Assembly (NCBI GenBank): GCA_013002165.1
Contig: JABDKO010000250.1
Span: 1 to 59,189, forward strand
Length of the DNA stretch: 59,189 nucleotides
Direction: 5' to 3'
Source: Rhodothermales bacterium
GTDB taxonomy: Bacteria; Bacteroidota; Rhodothermia; Rhodothermales; JABDKH01
The notes under the pieces were generated by a model that saw only the letters and a list, made by a program, of their open reading frames with translations, made no database searches and was not told the DNA's origin. The translations under genes and the position numbers were made by a program. Shown piece by piece: positions 45,399 through 53,864 of the stretch (position 1 is the stretch's first letter; every line of letters starts with the position of its first letter).

Positions 45399-46718
45399 AT
45401 GGATAAGCTAGTTGTAAAGGGTCCTGGACGCCTGGCAGGCACAATGAACGTGAGCGGATCGAAGAATACTGCGCTTCCGCTCATGGCGGGAGCGATTCTC
45501 GCTCCTGGCATCTCTACGATATCCAATATCCCGTCTTTGCGCGACATTTCGACCTTTGCTCGCGTCATGCGAGTCACCGGCACTCGCGTTGATATTGATG
45601 ATTCGGCAGGACTCGTTACCATAGACGCAACAAATATCGAAGATACCGTTGCTCCGTATGAACTAGTAAAACGGATGCGCGCTTCTTTCTATATGCTCGG
45701 TGCACTACTCGGGCGATGTGGTGAGGCCAAGGTATCATTGCCGGGCGGATGCGCCTGGGGGCCGCGGCCCGTCGATCTCCATATCAAAGGCGTTCAGGCA
45801 ATGGGAGCCACCGTAGATCTGGAACAGGGATACGTGATTGCGAAGGCGGTGGGTGGCCGACTTAAAGGTGGCTCATTCCGCCTCGAGCCATCCTCGGTAG
45901 GTGCGACGATCAATCTTTTGCTTGCGGGGTCAACAGCACGAGGCGGATCCCGCATTGAAAACGCTGCCATGGAACCCGACGTCGTCGTCTTCGGAGAATG
46001 TCTGCGCGAGATGGGAGCTCGTATCAGCGGACTCGGCACATCGACAATAGAGATTGAAGGAGTAGATGAGCTCAAGCCGGTCGATTTTGCAAATTGCCCG
46101 GATCGGATCGAGTTAGGTACCTACATGATTGCTGCCGCACTGTGCGGTGAGCCGGGGTCACCGGTCCGGATCAACGGAGCCGACGACCGTCATCTGGGAA
46201 AGGTCTTTGTGGATGCGTTCACGGCGACGGGTGCTTCGATAGAGGTTGGGGACAACTACATTGATGTGACGGCACCCGAAAAGTTGTCCAGCGTCTCCAT
46301 CGAGACAGGAATATATCCGGGCTTCCCTACCGATCTACAAGCGCAGTGGACTATTCTCTTATCGCAGTCTGAAGGCAATGGAAAGGTTGTAGACAAGGTC
46401 TACCACGACCGGTTCAAACATATACCAGAACTGCACCGAATGGGCATTAATGCAATTGTCGTCGGTAATGAAGTTGTAGTTCAGGGAAAGACAAAACTTA
46501 CAGGTGCCCAGGTCATGAGTACCGATCTGCGAGCCAGCGTTTCTCTTGTACTCGCTGGCATGGTCGCAAGCGGTACTACCGAAGTACTCAGGGTCTATCA
46601 TCTCGATCGCGGTTACGAGAATCTTGAGAACAAGTTGTCCGGCGCTGGTATTGATATCACGCGCGAGTCATATGACGAATGGGCCAGTCCTGTCGAAGAA
46701 CGCCAGATGTCAGCCTGA
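45399..46718 (+). CDS. murA: UDP-N-acetylglucosamine 1-carboxyvinyltransferase
   Basis: 439 residues. First committed step of peptidoglycan synthesis, adding enolpyruvate from PEP to UDP-GlcNAc. N-terminal LVVKGPGRLAGTMNVSGSKNTALPLM; the catalytic cysteine is in LPGGCAWGPRPVDLHIKG, the position targeted by fosfomycin, so it is of the sensitive type. C-terminal GIYPGFPTDLQAQW and DRFKHIPELHRMG are intact. The ATG at 45399 is used because it begins the family consensus; the in-frame TTG at 45363 adds 12 residues. Convergent with the large barrel protein, 7 nt apart. Confidence 0.97.
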   Translation: MDKLVVKGPGRLAGTMNVSGSKNTALPLMAGAILAPGISTISNIPSLRDISTFARVMRVTGTRVDIDDSAGLVTIDATNIEDTVAPYELVKRMRASFYMLGALLGRCGEAKVSLPGGCAWGPRPVDLHIKGVQAMGATVDLEQGYVIAKAVGGRLKGGSFRLEPSSVGATINLLLAGSTARGGSRIENAAMEPDVVVFGECLREMGARISGLGTSTIEIEGVDELKPVDFANCPDRIELGTYMIAAALCGEPGSPVRINGADDRHLGKVFVDAFTATGASIEVGDNYIDVTAPEKLSSVSIETGIYPGFPTDLQAQWTILLSQSEGNGKVVDKVYHDRFKHIPELHRMGINAIVVGNEVVVQGKTKLTGAQVMSTDLRASVSLVLAGMVASGTTEVLRVYHLDRGYENLENKLSGAGIDITRESYDEWASPVEERQMSA

Positions 46719-46725
46719 CACAATA

Positions 46726-49700
46726 TTAGAAGACGGCTGTCAGCTGCATTCGCATTGTATGAATCGTCCGACCGATCGATGGAGCTCGACCATCGTATGA
46801 CAGTACCGCTCTAAGATACTCATTGATTGAATACTGCCCGTTGAGTGACCATAAATATGATGTCCCCACTCCACGGCCGTCCGTCAGCTCAAATCCGGCC
46901 TGACCTGTGGCATTCCCGATGAGACTGACATTGGCAACCTCGACCAGAGAAAATATCTGGTAGCGAGCCGGCCTGGTCAACCTGACCTCCACGGGTATTT
47001 TCCATATCGTCGACTGCCTGTCCCCGAGTACATCATCCTTGTCTCCATAAGAAGGCGATAGAGTGATACTAACGGTCCGCAGTGGACTGTATGATATCTC
47101 GGGAGAGATATCAACTGAACGAATATCAAAGTTGCGACTTGCGAACGAGGGGTTCGTCGTCCTATCCGTTCCAAGCGCGCCGAGAACGCGCAATCCAACT
47201 GTGCGCCCCCTGCGCAGACTCCAGCTCGATGACCATCTATTTACAAATTTGGTCTCGAGCCCCGTTGCAAGATTATTCAAACTTCGAATCTGCTGGAACG
47301 TGACGTCTCCGCCGTACGACTGTGAGGTCCTGAACAGAAACAGGTCCTGCCGGAACGAAATTCTGCCGCTCAAAGTGTTCACCGGGTCCCTGAACGCATT
47401 GAGCCGAAGCAGATAGATGTCAGAAATTGTATCAGTCCGATTCTTTTCTGAAATAGTCAGGACTGTACGTGTCGAGATCTGCCGTGCCACGCGGGAGAGC
47501 CCGGTACTTGACGAATTTATCAGCCGGGATGGATCGACATCGAGTCTAAAGCGGCTCTCCAGCCCCACGATCGAAAACAATGAATCAGAAGGCACAAACG
47601 ATCGCACATAGTTCCCCTCATTGGGTGTTGTCTCGAGCACAAATTCATCCACCTGAACTACGTTGTCTCCGTTGGCATCTACCCAGACGTACTGTCCCAG
47701 CTCTGCACCCGTTCGAATGTAGATTTCCTGCAACTTGGGCGTGCGTTCCGTTCGCGCATCGTATGTCCAGGAGGCACGTACGGCTCGCTTTAGCGGCCTG
47801 GCATTGCCAGCCAGTCTTAGTACAAGGGAACGCCGATTTTCTTTGTTGAGTGTTACCCGCGCGTCGTCGTTGACGGCGACATCCCGAAACCCGAATACCG
47901 CTTCAGTATCAAAATTGGGAGACGGTCGATACGTCAGGTTCGACTCTACTGTCCACGACCGTCCGCCATCGGTAAGCGTTCCGGACAGGGGGTATCGATC
48001 ACGTCTATATTCCACCGTGCCGCCGACAGTCATTGTATTCGTACTGCGTCGAATCCCCGGCCGCAGCTCAACAAACTCGAACGAGTCGACAAGCAGACTA
48101 TCGGCAGCCAATGCACGTTGTCTCCTGCGCTCATGCTCAACCTCCATGGAGGGTAAGATTCCTTTCGTCAAGCGATCGACTCGTCCGAATTGGCGCAGCC
48201 ATGTGCCTTTTTGCAGTATCGAGTTATTTTGTGATCGAATGTCTTCGATCCGGTAGATGACATCGGCAATCGGAGATGACATCCCAGTAGACAGAGCCGT
48301 TCTCGTAGATGACAGGATGGACCCGACGTCAAGCCTGCCGTACGTTCCGCTTGCGAATGTTTTTTCTGACTTCGAGTATTTTATCACGCCGCTGGTGATT
48401 GCGTCAGAACTACCGGCTATGACAGAACCAAGCGGGTCCGCTGCACCACCTGAAATATTCCATGTCCGGTTGAATTCCACATCACGTGTGCGGTTAAAGG
48501 ATGTAAAGTTCTCACTCCTTCGCACGCGGGATATCTCCGCCGATACTGAGCCATACCTGTCCGGCTGACCAAACAGAGAAATCGGAAGAACCTTCAGGAC
48601 GGTCGAGTACGCTGAACCCATGTCGTCACCAGCATCCAGATCTGACAGGCGGTTGAGATCGTTTTGCGACTGAGCGAACTCACCCTTTATCTCGATTCCT
48701 TTAACAGGACGAATTGTGCCAAAAATATCGAAGAGCTGCTGCTTCTTTGGACGAGGCAGAAGCCGGATTGGGTCATAGTCGCCAAGGTTCGGTCCTACGT
48801 ATTCGTATTGTATTCCGTTGACCTGGCGACCCACGCGGGCATATGACCCTTGCGCCGAGCCGACTCGAGAGAACTGCACCCGAAATACAGCGACCGAATC
48901 ATCAGGCTGTTCTGTTATCGCGACGAAGACCGTATCTGAATCTGAGACCGGCTGAAGCACATACTGAACGAACGGAGCTTCCGGATCAAAATCAACACGC
49001 ACGGCTCCTGATCGGCTTGCAAGGTTGTCCCCTGCCTGTGCGAGTATCAATGAGTCAGCCGAGGTAAGGCCAAACTCTTCTGTAAACTGCCGACTGTCTG
49101 CCTCGCGGATTACTGCGACACCAATCTCGCCGCGACTGATTCCCGAGCCCGGCTTTCTCCAGAATTGACTGCGTCCTTCAGCAGCTACAAGCGTCCTTGT
49201 GAACTGGTTGGTCGAGTATTGAAACTCAACAACAACTCGACGATCTGCACCGATCAGCCTCTTGGCCGTGAAGGTCACCTCGGCGGTTGCGTAGTCTATG
49301 ATGTAGTCGTTTGACTCTCCCCGCTCGAGCCGTATTCCATCCAGATAGACAATCTCCGATCCCGGGACGAGTATGATGAAACGCTCGCCGAATTGTCCCT
49401 CAAGGCGATAAGGTCCCTGCACTCCTTCCAGAATGGCAATCTGTTGTGACCGGAAGATTCCACGAGTCGTTGCGCCTGCAGCATTGATATTTCCGCCACC
49501 GAAAACGCCCGACGGTGACCGCGGTAATTCCCCACGGACGGCAACTCCCTGAAGCTTCCGGGAAAACTGACCAAAGGAGGATCCCGAAAGGTCAAGCTGG
49601 AAATCACCCAGTGTTGCGGCAGCTGATTCCGTGCTAATCTCAATAAATACCTTGTCGAGTTCCTGAATACGTTGCGTCGTGCCTTCGGGCAAGATGGGTG

Positions 49701-50277
49701 TATTCTCATCGGTAAGCGCAGCTCTAATGTTAACGCCCTCAACTACCTCGCCCGACAATTGCATCCGCAGTCCGGATTCTATTGATACGTCGCGATTGTT
49801 ACCCGCGATTACTCCTCGACTGATGGACCCGCTCCGCGTCAACGTCCCGGCCCCTGCAAATGACGTCTCGGTCTCAACATTTGTCCGTTGCCCCGGCACC
49901 GCAACGAAGAATCCAGTAGAATCTTCTCCTGCGAACGGAATTACATATTCATTTTTATAGACTTCCCTTATCTGGATTGGCAGTGCCCTGTACCGTACCT
50001 CAATCGATTGCAGCCCAAGTCCGTCCAGGTTAAGACGGAGCAGTCCGAACCGGGTGTCTACCTGAAAGAGGTCATCATCAATCTGGTTACCGTCTACCAT
50101 GACCTCAACCGACCCTTCAATAATGAATGGGCGAAGTTTATAGGGCTGGGGCGACGTCACGTCCAACGAATCAACGTATGCCGTACCTTGATACCGGGAT
50201 ATCGGAGCATCCTGGCTGAATGCATCCACTGACGTGAATACCAACAGAAGAACCGGAACAAGATTAATTCGGATCAC
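46726..50277 (-). CDS. very large outer-membrane beta-barrel protein of unknown function
   Basis: 1183 residues. Signal peptide at the N-terminus, then beta-rich domains: a region with FIIEGSVEVMVDGNQI and a conserved-looking block GSISRGVIAGNNRDVSIESGL, LRMQLSGEVVEGVNIRAALTDENTPILPEGTTQRIQELDK. This block recurs in large Bacteroidota/Chlorobi surface proteins, including SprA-like ones. A long barrel-type C-terminal half follows, ending in Phe (TAVF), which fits an outer-membrane beta-signal. Function is not known; a translocon or surface-assembly role is only a guess. The start is GTG at 50277. murA converges on it. Confidence 0.85.
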   Translation of the reverse strand: MIRINLVPVLLLVFTSVDAFSQDAPISRYQGTAYVDSLDVTSPQPYKLRPFIIEGSVEVMVDGNQIDDDLFQVDTRFGLLRLNLDGLGLQSIEVRYRALPIQIREVYKNEYVIPFAGEDSTGFFVAVPGQRTNVETETSFAGAGTLTRSGSISRGVIAGNNRDVSIESGLRMQLSGEVVEGVNIRAALTDENTPILPEGTTQRIQELDKVFIEISTESAAATLGDFQLDLSGSSFGQFSRKLQGVAVRGELPRSPSGVFGGGNINAAGATTRGIFRSQQIAILEGVQGPYRLEGQFGERFIILVPGSEIVYLDGIRLERGESNDYIIDYATAEVTFTAKRLIGADRRVVVEFQYSTNQFTRTLVAAEGRSQFWRKPGSGISRGEIGVAVIREADSRQFTEEFGLTSADSLILAQAGDNLASRSGAVRVDFDPEAPFVQYVLQPVSDSDTVFVAITEQPDDSVAVFRVQFSRVGSAQGSYARVGRQVNGIQYEYVGPNLGDYDPIRLLPRPKKQQLFDIFGTIRPVKGIEIKGEFAQSQNDLNRLSDLDAGDDMGSAYSTVLKVLPISLFGQPDRYGSVSAEISRVRRSENFTSFNRTRDVEFNRTWNISGGAADPLGSVIAGSSDAITSGVIKYSKSEKTFASGTYGRLDVGSILSSTRTALSTGMSSPIADVIYRIEDIRSQNNSILQKGTWLRQFGRVDRLTKGILPSMEVEHERRRQRALAADSLLVDSFEFVELRPGIRRSTNTMTVGGTVEYRRDRYPLSGTLTDGGRSWTVESNLTYRPSPNFDTEAVFGFRDVAVNDDARVTLNKENRRSLVLRLAGNARPLKRAVRASWTYDARTERTPKLQEIYIRTGAELGQYVWVDANGDNVVQVDEFVLETTPNEGNYVRSFVPSDSLFSIVGLESRFRLDVDPSRLINSSSTGLSRVARQISTRTVLTISEKNRTDTISDIYLLRLNAFRDPVNTLSGRISFRQDLFLFRTSQSYGGDVTFQQIRSLNNLATGLETKFVNRWSSSWSLRRGRTVGLRVLGALGTDRTTNPSFASRNFDIRSVDISPEISYSPLRTVSITLSPSYGDKDDVLGDRQSTIWKIPVEVRLTRPARYQIFSLVEVANVSLIGNATGQAGFELTDGRGVGTSYLWSLNGQYSINEYLRAVLSYDGRAPSIGRTIHTMRMQLTAVF

Positions 50278-50426
50278 GATTGACCAGCGACTACAGTTAC
50301 ATCGATTAAGTTGCGGACTGGTATCGATAAAGTAATAGGCTGCGGCCGAATTGGTGGGTCAGGAAGGGTTGTCAAGATACCCCTCTATTTTCGTCGTGTT
50401 TCGTTCGATTTAAACTAGTCGCTCAA

Positions 50427-51413
50427 GTGGATACCAAACAAGGCCAGACAAGAGCCCGAGGGCGATTTGCACCATCGCCAACCGGCAGTTTGCATCTCGG
50501 GAGTGCTCTTTCGGCGCTGCTGGCCTGGCTTTCAATACGTAGCAAAAACGGAACCTTCATCCTTCGCATAGAGGACGTAGATCCCCCGAGAGAGGTGACA
50601 GGCGCTGTTCCGGGCATTATCGAAGACCTTCACTGGCTTGGTCTGGACTGGGATGAAGGACCCGACATCGGCGGGCCGTACGGGCCATATTTCCAATCAG
50701 GGAGACACGACATATATGCAGATACTATTCGCCGGCTTGCGCGGCAACGACTCATTTTTCCGTCTACCGCGTCTCGATCCGAGCTGGCCGAACTGAATAT
50801 CGACAGTCAAAGGTCGGCGACATTCTTCCCGAAGAAGTTACGTCCTGATCGCAACACTGAGCCGGGGTGGTATCAGGAACTCGACAAGCTTGTCGGTTCG
50901 CACGCACTGCGCTTTGTTGTTTCCGAGGATCCCATCACGTTCATTGACCGGTGGTCCGGTCCGCAGTCATCGGTTCTTGCAGACGTGTGCGGAGACTTTG
51001 TGGTCAGGCGGAAGGATGGGCTGTATGCCTACCAGCTTGCGGTAGCCGTCGATGATGGTTTGATGGAGATGACCGAAGTTGTGCGGGGACGAGATCTTGC
51101 ATCGTCGACCTTTCAGCAGTGTGCAGTAATGGATTCTCTTGGCTTAGGGAGACCCGAGTACGCGCATGGCCCCGTTATCTGCGATGAAAACGGGGGAAAA
51201 CTGAGCAAGTCCCGCCAGTCATTGATGATCTGCTCTCTGCGAGAAGCTGGCGTGGACCCGCGGAAGATTGTCGGGTTTCTCGCAGCACAGGCGGGAATAA
51301 TTCCTGAATACGAGATTCTCTCGCCCGGCGAGCTGATCAAGAGCTACAAAAACGCCTCCATCAGGGTCAATGATATCATCCTTCGCGACCCGGAACTTGA
51401 CGTGCTGCAGTAA
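50427..51413 (+). CDS. gluQ: glutamyl-Q tRNA(Asp) synthetase-like protein
   Basis: 328-residue GlxRS paralogue that lacks an anticodon-binding domain, as GluQ does. HLGS (23-26) is the HIGH-type motif in GRFAPSPTGSLHLGSALSALLAW; KLSKS (258-262) is the KMSKS motif. GluQ glutamylates the queuosine at the wobble position of tRNA(Asp). Unlike E. coli GluQ, the loop at residues 108-117 reads RLIFPSTASR, with no cysteine zinc ligands, so this is a zinc-less variant or a different paralogue. Divergent from the barrel gene, convergent with aceK. Confidence 0.83.
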   Translation: MDTKQGQTRARGRFAPSPTGSLHLGSALSALLAWLSIRSKNGTFILRIEDVDPPREVTGAVPGIIEDLHWLGLDWDEGPDIGGPYGPYFQSGRHDIYADTIRRLARQRLIFPSTASRSELAELNIDSQRSATFFPKKLRPDRNTEPGWYQELDKLVGSHALRFVVSEDPITFIDRWSGPQSSVLADVCGDFVVRRKDGLYAYQLAVAVDDGLMEMTEVVRGRDLASSTFQQCAVMDSLGLGRPEYAHGPVICDENGGKLSKSRQSLMICSLREAGVDPRKIVGFLAAQAGIIPEYEILSPGELIKSYKNASIRVNDIILRDPELDVLQ

Positions 51414-51503
51414 GACAAATCTGGCCAAAGGAGACGAGAGCATGCCGCCGCGTAAGTCGAGTCGCTAACAATCTCGCCCACGTATTGAAAAGACGGTCGA
51501 ACG

Positions 51504-53273
51504 CTATAGAACCATATTCTGTGCAGGAAATGGTGGGTTGTCAAATCGTGTTCCTGACGATAGCTTCGTTTGGATTTCGTGCCAGAATTCAACCGAGAAC
51601 AAGTCAGCGTGCTCATCGAGGAAGGCCGTTCGTACAGCGTCCGGTAATCCAAGGAACTGTAAAAACTCTTCCGGGAACACATCTTCCTCCGCAACGGCAA
51701 ACCACGGCTCCGCCTGCATCTCTTCGTCATATGTAGACGCGCGAGGCATTTTACGGAAATTCAGTTCCATGACCTCGTCCAGTTCATCGTAGTCATAGAA
51801 CACAACGCGATCGTGGCGGGTAACTCCAAAATTTTTCAGAAACAGATCCCCGGGAAAGATATTCGATCGCGCCAATTCCTTGATGGCATGTCCGAAGTCC
51901 AGCACTATTCGAGAAAGTCGATCAACGTCGATGTCGGATCGGGCCAGTATGTTTAGCGGCTGAACACGGCGTTGGATATAGACGTGATGAATATATACGT
52001 GGTCGCCTTCGACACTAATATTGCGGCTGGCGACATTTTGAAGCTCGGTCAGAAGTGTCTCATCGAATCGATGCCGATCAAATTTCAGGTTTTCGAACTC
52101 CTGGGCATCAACCAGGCGCCCTACACGCTCATGCCGAAATACGAGCTGATATTTCTCTCGAACGATTTTTGGTGTGGTAGTTTTTGGAGGATCGAAGCGA
52201 TCTTTGATGATCTTGAAAACGAGGTCATAGTCTGGCATTGTAAATACTCGCATCACCATTCCCCTGTCGCCGGGTGCCAGATAGAATAACTCGCTCGTGC
52301 GTCCAAGTTGACCGAGCACCTCCCGGTACATTTCAGTTTTGCCGTGCTTGTTGAACCCGATTGAGATATACAATTCAGCAACTCTCTTGGCAGGCAGGAT
52401 GGACTCCAGAAATCTGACGAGTTGGTTCGGACAGTTTGCGAGAACGTGGAAATACGAGCGGGTAAAACTGAAGAGGATGCTTAGCTCGTTTTCGTACAGA
52501 AGAACTGCCTCGACGGAAGTCGATTCTGACTGAGCCTGTAGAACAATTGCGATCGGTACAGTCTCGCTCTCGGTAAAGGCTCGCCCGATCAAATATGCCC
52601 GACCGTCGCGATAGAAAACACTCTTCACCATATCAATAGCTGCGACTCTTTCGCTGCCGTTCAATCGCGCGTGGATTCTATCAGCAATACTGACCGAGAT
52701 GTTTTCACCATTCCGGAGCGTTTTGCTGAAATGGTACGAGTTCAGGATCCTCTGGAGGACCACCTCAAGCTCACCTTCGACATTGAAGTGCCTGTAGACC
52801 AGACCGCTGCTTCGATTCGGTGGTGTTGCGAAATCTGTTGCGACAAACTCGATGTCTTCATTGACCCCTCTCGTTGAGAAAATGCGGCGCGTCACGGAGT
52901 TGAAAAACGTTTCCGCAATATCCCAGTCTTCGCGCTCGGACGAATATGCTGAGAACACTGCCTTGATGGATGCCCACACTTTTTCATTTTCAATCCGATC
53001 GCCCAGCAGCTCACGAACCTTTACCTCTACCCGGTCTACAACTCCTTTGTACAGGTCCAGCCGCTGCCTGGAATCGAGGCGCATACCGTCAACATCTCGA
53101 GCCTCAAACCGCGCACGGGCTCGCTCTGTAATGACGGTGAAGCGAGTGTTGAATGACTCGTAGGCTCGAAAAATCTTTCTTGCCGCAACAACTGCGATTC
53201 TACTATTTGAAAGATGCTGATTCAACCTGACCTGACAGACAAAGATTATTGGAAACCACGCTTTTTTCGTCAT
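51504..53273 (-). CDS. aceK: isocitrate dehydrogenase kinase/phosphatase
   Basis: 589 residues. Bifunctional enzyme that phosphorylates and dephosphorylates isocitrate dehydrogenase to divert carbon into the glyoxylate shunt. The glycine-rich loop APGDRGMVMRVF (333-344) and VFKIIKDRF with Lys354 correspond to the nucleotide site; Asp476, Asn481 and Asp494 in FPGDLFLKNFGVTRH and VFYDYDE match E. coli Asp457, Asn462 and Asp475, with identical 18-residue spacing between the two aspartates, so both activities should be intact. aceA, aceB and icd are not in the window. The first ~15 residues before NQHLSNSRI may not belong; a later start is possible. Confidence 0.93.
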   Translation of the reverse strand: MTKKAWFPIIFVCQVRLNQHLSNSRIAVVAARKIFRAYESFNTRFTVITERARARFEARDVDGMRLDSRQRLDLYKGVVDRVEVKVRELLGDRIENEKVWASIKAVFSAYSSEREDWDIAETFFNSVTRRIFSTRGVNEDIEFVATDFATPPNRSSGLVYRHFNVEGELEVVLQRILNSYHFSKTLRNGENISVSIADRIHARLNGSERVAAIDMVKSVFYRDGRAYLIGRAFTESETVPIAIVLQAQSESTSVEAVLLYENELSILFSFTRSYFHVLANCPNQLVRFLESILPAKRVAELYISIGFNKHGKTEMYREVLGQLGRTSELFYLAPGDRGMVMRVFTMPDYDLVFKIIKDRFDPPKTTTPKIVREKYQLVFRHERVGRLVDAQEFENLKFDRHRFDETLLTELQNVASRNISVEGDHVYIHHVYIQRRVQPLNILARSDIDVDRLSRIVLDFGHAIKELARSNIFPGDLFLKNFGVTRHDRVVFYDYDELDEVMELNFRKMPRASTYDEEMQAEPWFAVAEEDVFPEEFLQFLGLPDAVRTAFLDEHADLFSVEFWHEIQTKLSSGTRFDNPPFPAQNMVL

Positions 53274-53864
53274 CGTCCACCCGAACCCGGCCTAAACCGG
53301 TATCGAGATACTCCGGGTCACCTGGAACATGCATCACGAGCGAGGAAGAATGAGAACACTCTCTAAGTTTCGACACACTGTTTCCCTAAAAATCAAACAT
53401 GAATAAAACGTGATGCTCGCTGGTCCTGGCTCGTCTTTGGACAACGCCAGGAAGCCCAGCCAATCTGCTCGATACTCTGTTCCGGGAATGTGGAGCGCCG
53501 AGCTTTCCGGAAGTTGTGTGTGGTTATGGTTAAGTCTGCCATTGGCTCAGTATTTGCGACGAATACCGGTTTTGAATTCGTTACCAACAGTATATTTTGG
53601 ACAGCCCAAAAACACGCCGGTGAGCGGCCTTAATTTAGTGCGTATAAGGACATTAATACTTGACTTAGCTTAAAACGAGACTCGATACCGTCAGACGAAT
53701 ATCAATGTGGCGACCGGTACGCCACGGCCTGTGCACCAAGCACGGCAGCGGTGGCAGCAAAGCCCGCCGAATAAAACTCCAATAGATTCAGCCGATACCG
53801 GAAAAGTCCAGTCAGGCTGGTCAAACGGCTCAACATCCACACCTCCGATCGTTCGCGAGTACCA
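53274..53864. other. 590-nt intergenic region with no confident gene
   Basis: Space between divergent genes aceK (-) and the first MBOAT-SGNH gene (+), where both promoters should lie. I see no tRNA, terminator or insertion sequence. A minus-strand frame of about 44 codons (53702-53836) would encode a small hydrophobic peptide (LLEFYSAGFAATAAVLGAQA), but it has no clear start context. A TTGACT element at 53660-53665 might be a -35 box for the plus-strand gene; the -10 partner is weak. Confidence 0.5.

Noticed and set aside
46726-50277. Calling the giant barrel protein SprA itself
   Set aside because: It is far shorter than SprA, and the motif similarity is from memory only; family identity cannot be shown here.
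50278-50426. Bacteroidota-type promoter (TTG, 19 nt, TAnnTTTG) between the barrel gene and gluQ
   Set aside because: A TATTTTCG element is present but the TTG is at 14 nt instead of about 19; support is too weak.
53410-53673. 87-codon plus-strand frame in the gap before the first MBOAT-SGNH gene
   Set aside because: Translation is low in recognisable structure, has no start context, and ends far from the next gene.
53298-53690. 10-nt inverted repeat CGGTATCGAG/CTCGATACCG about 370 nt apart in the aceK-MBOAT gap
   Set aside because: A match of this length is likely by chance in a gap this size and no other attachment or recombination feature accompanies it.
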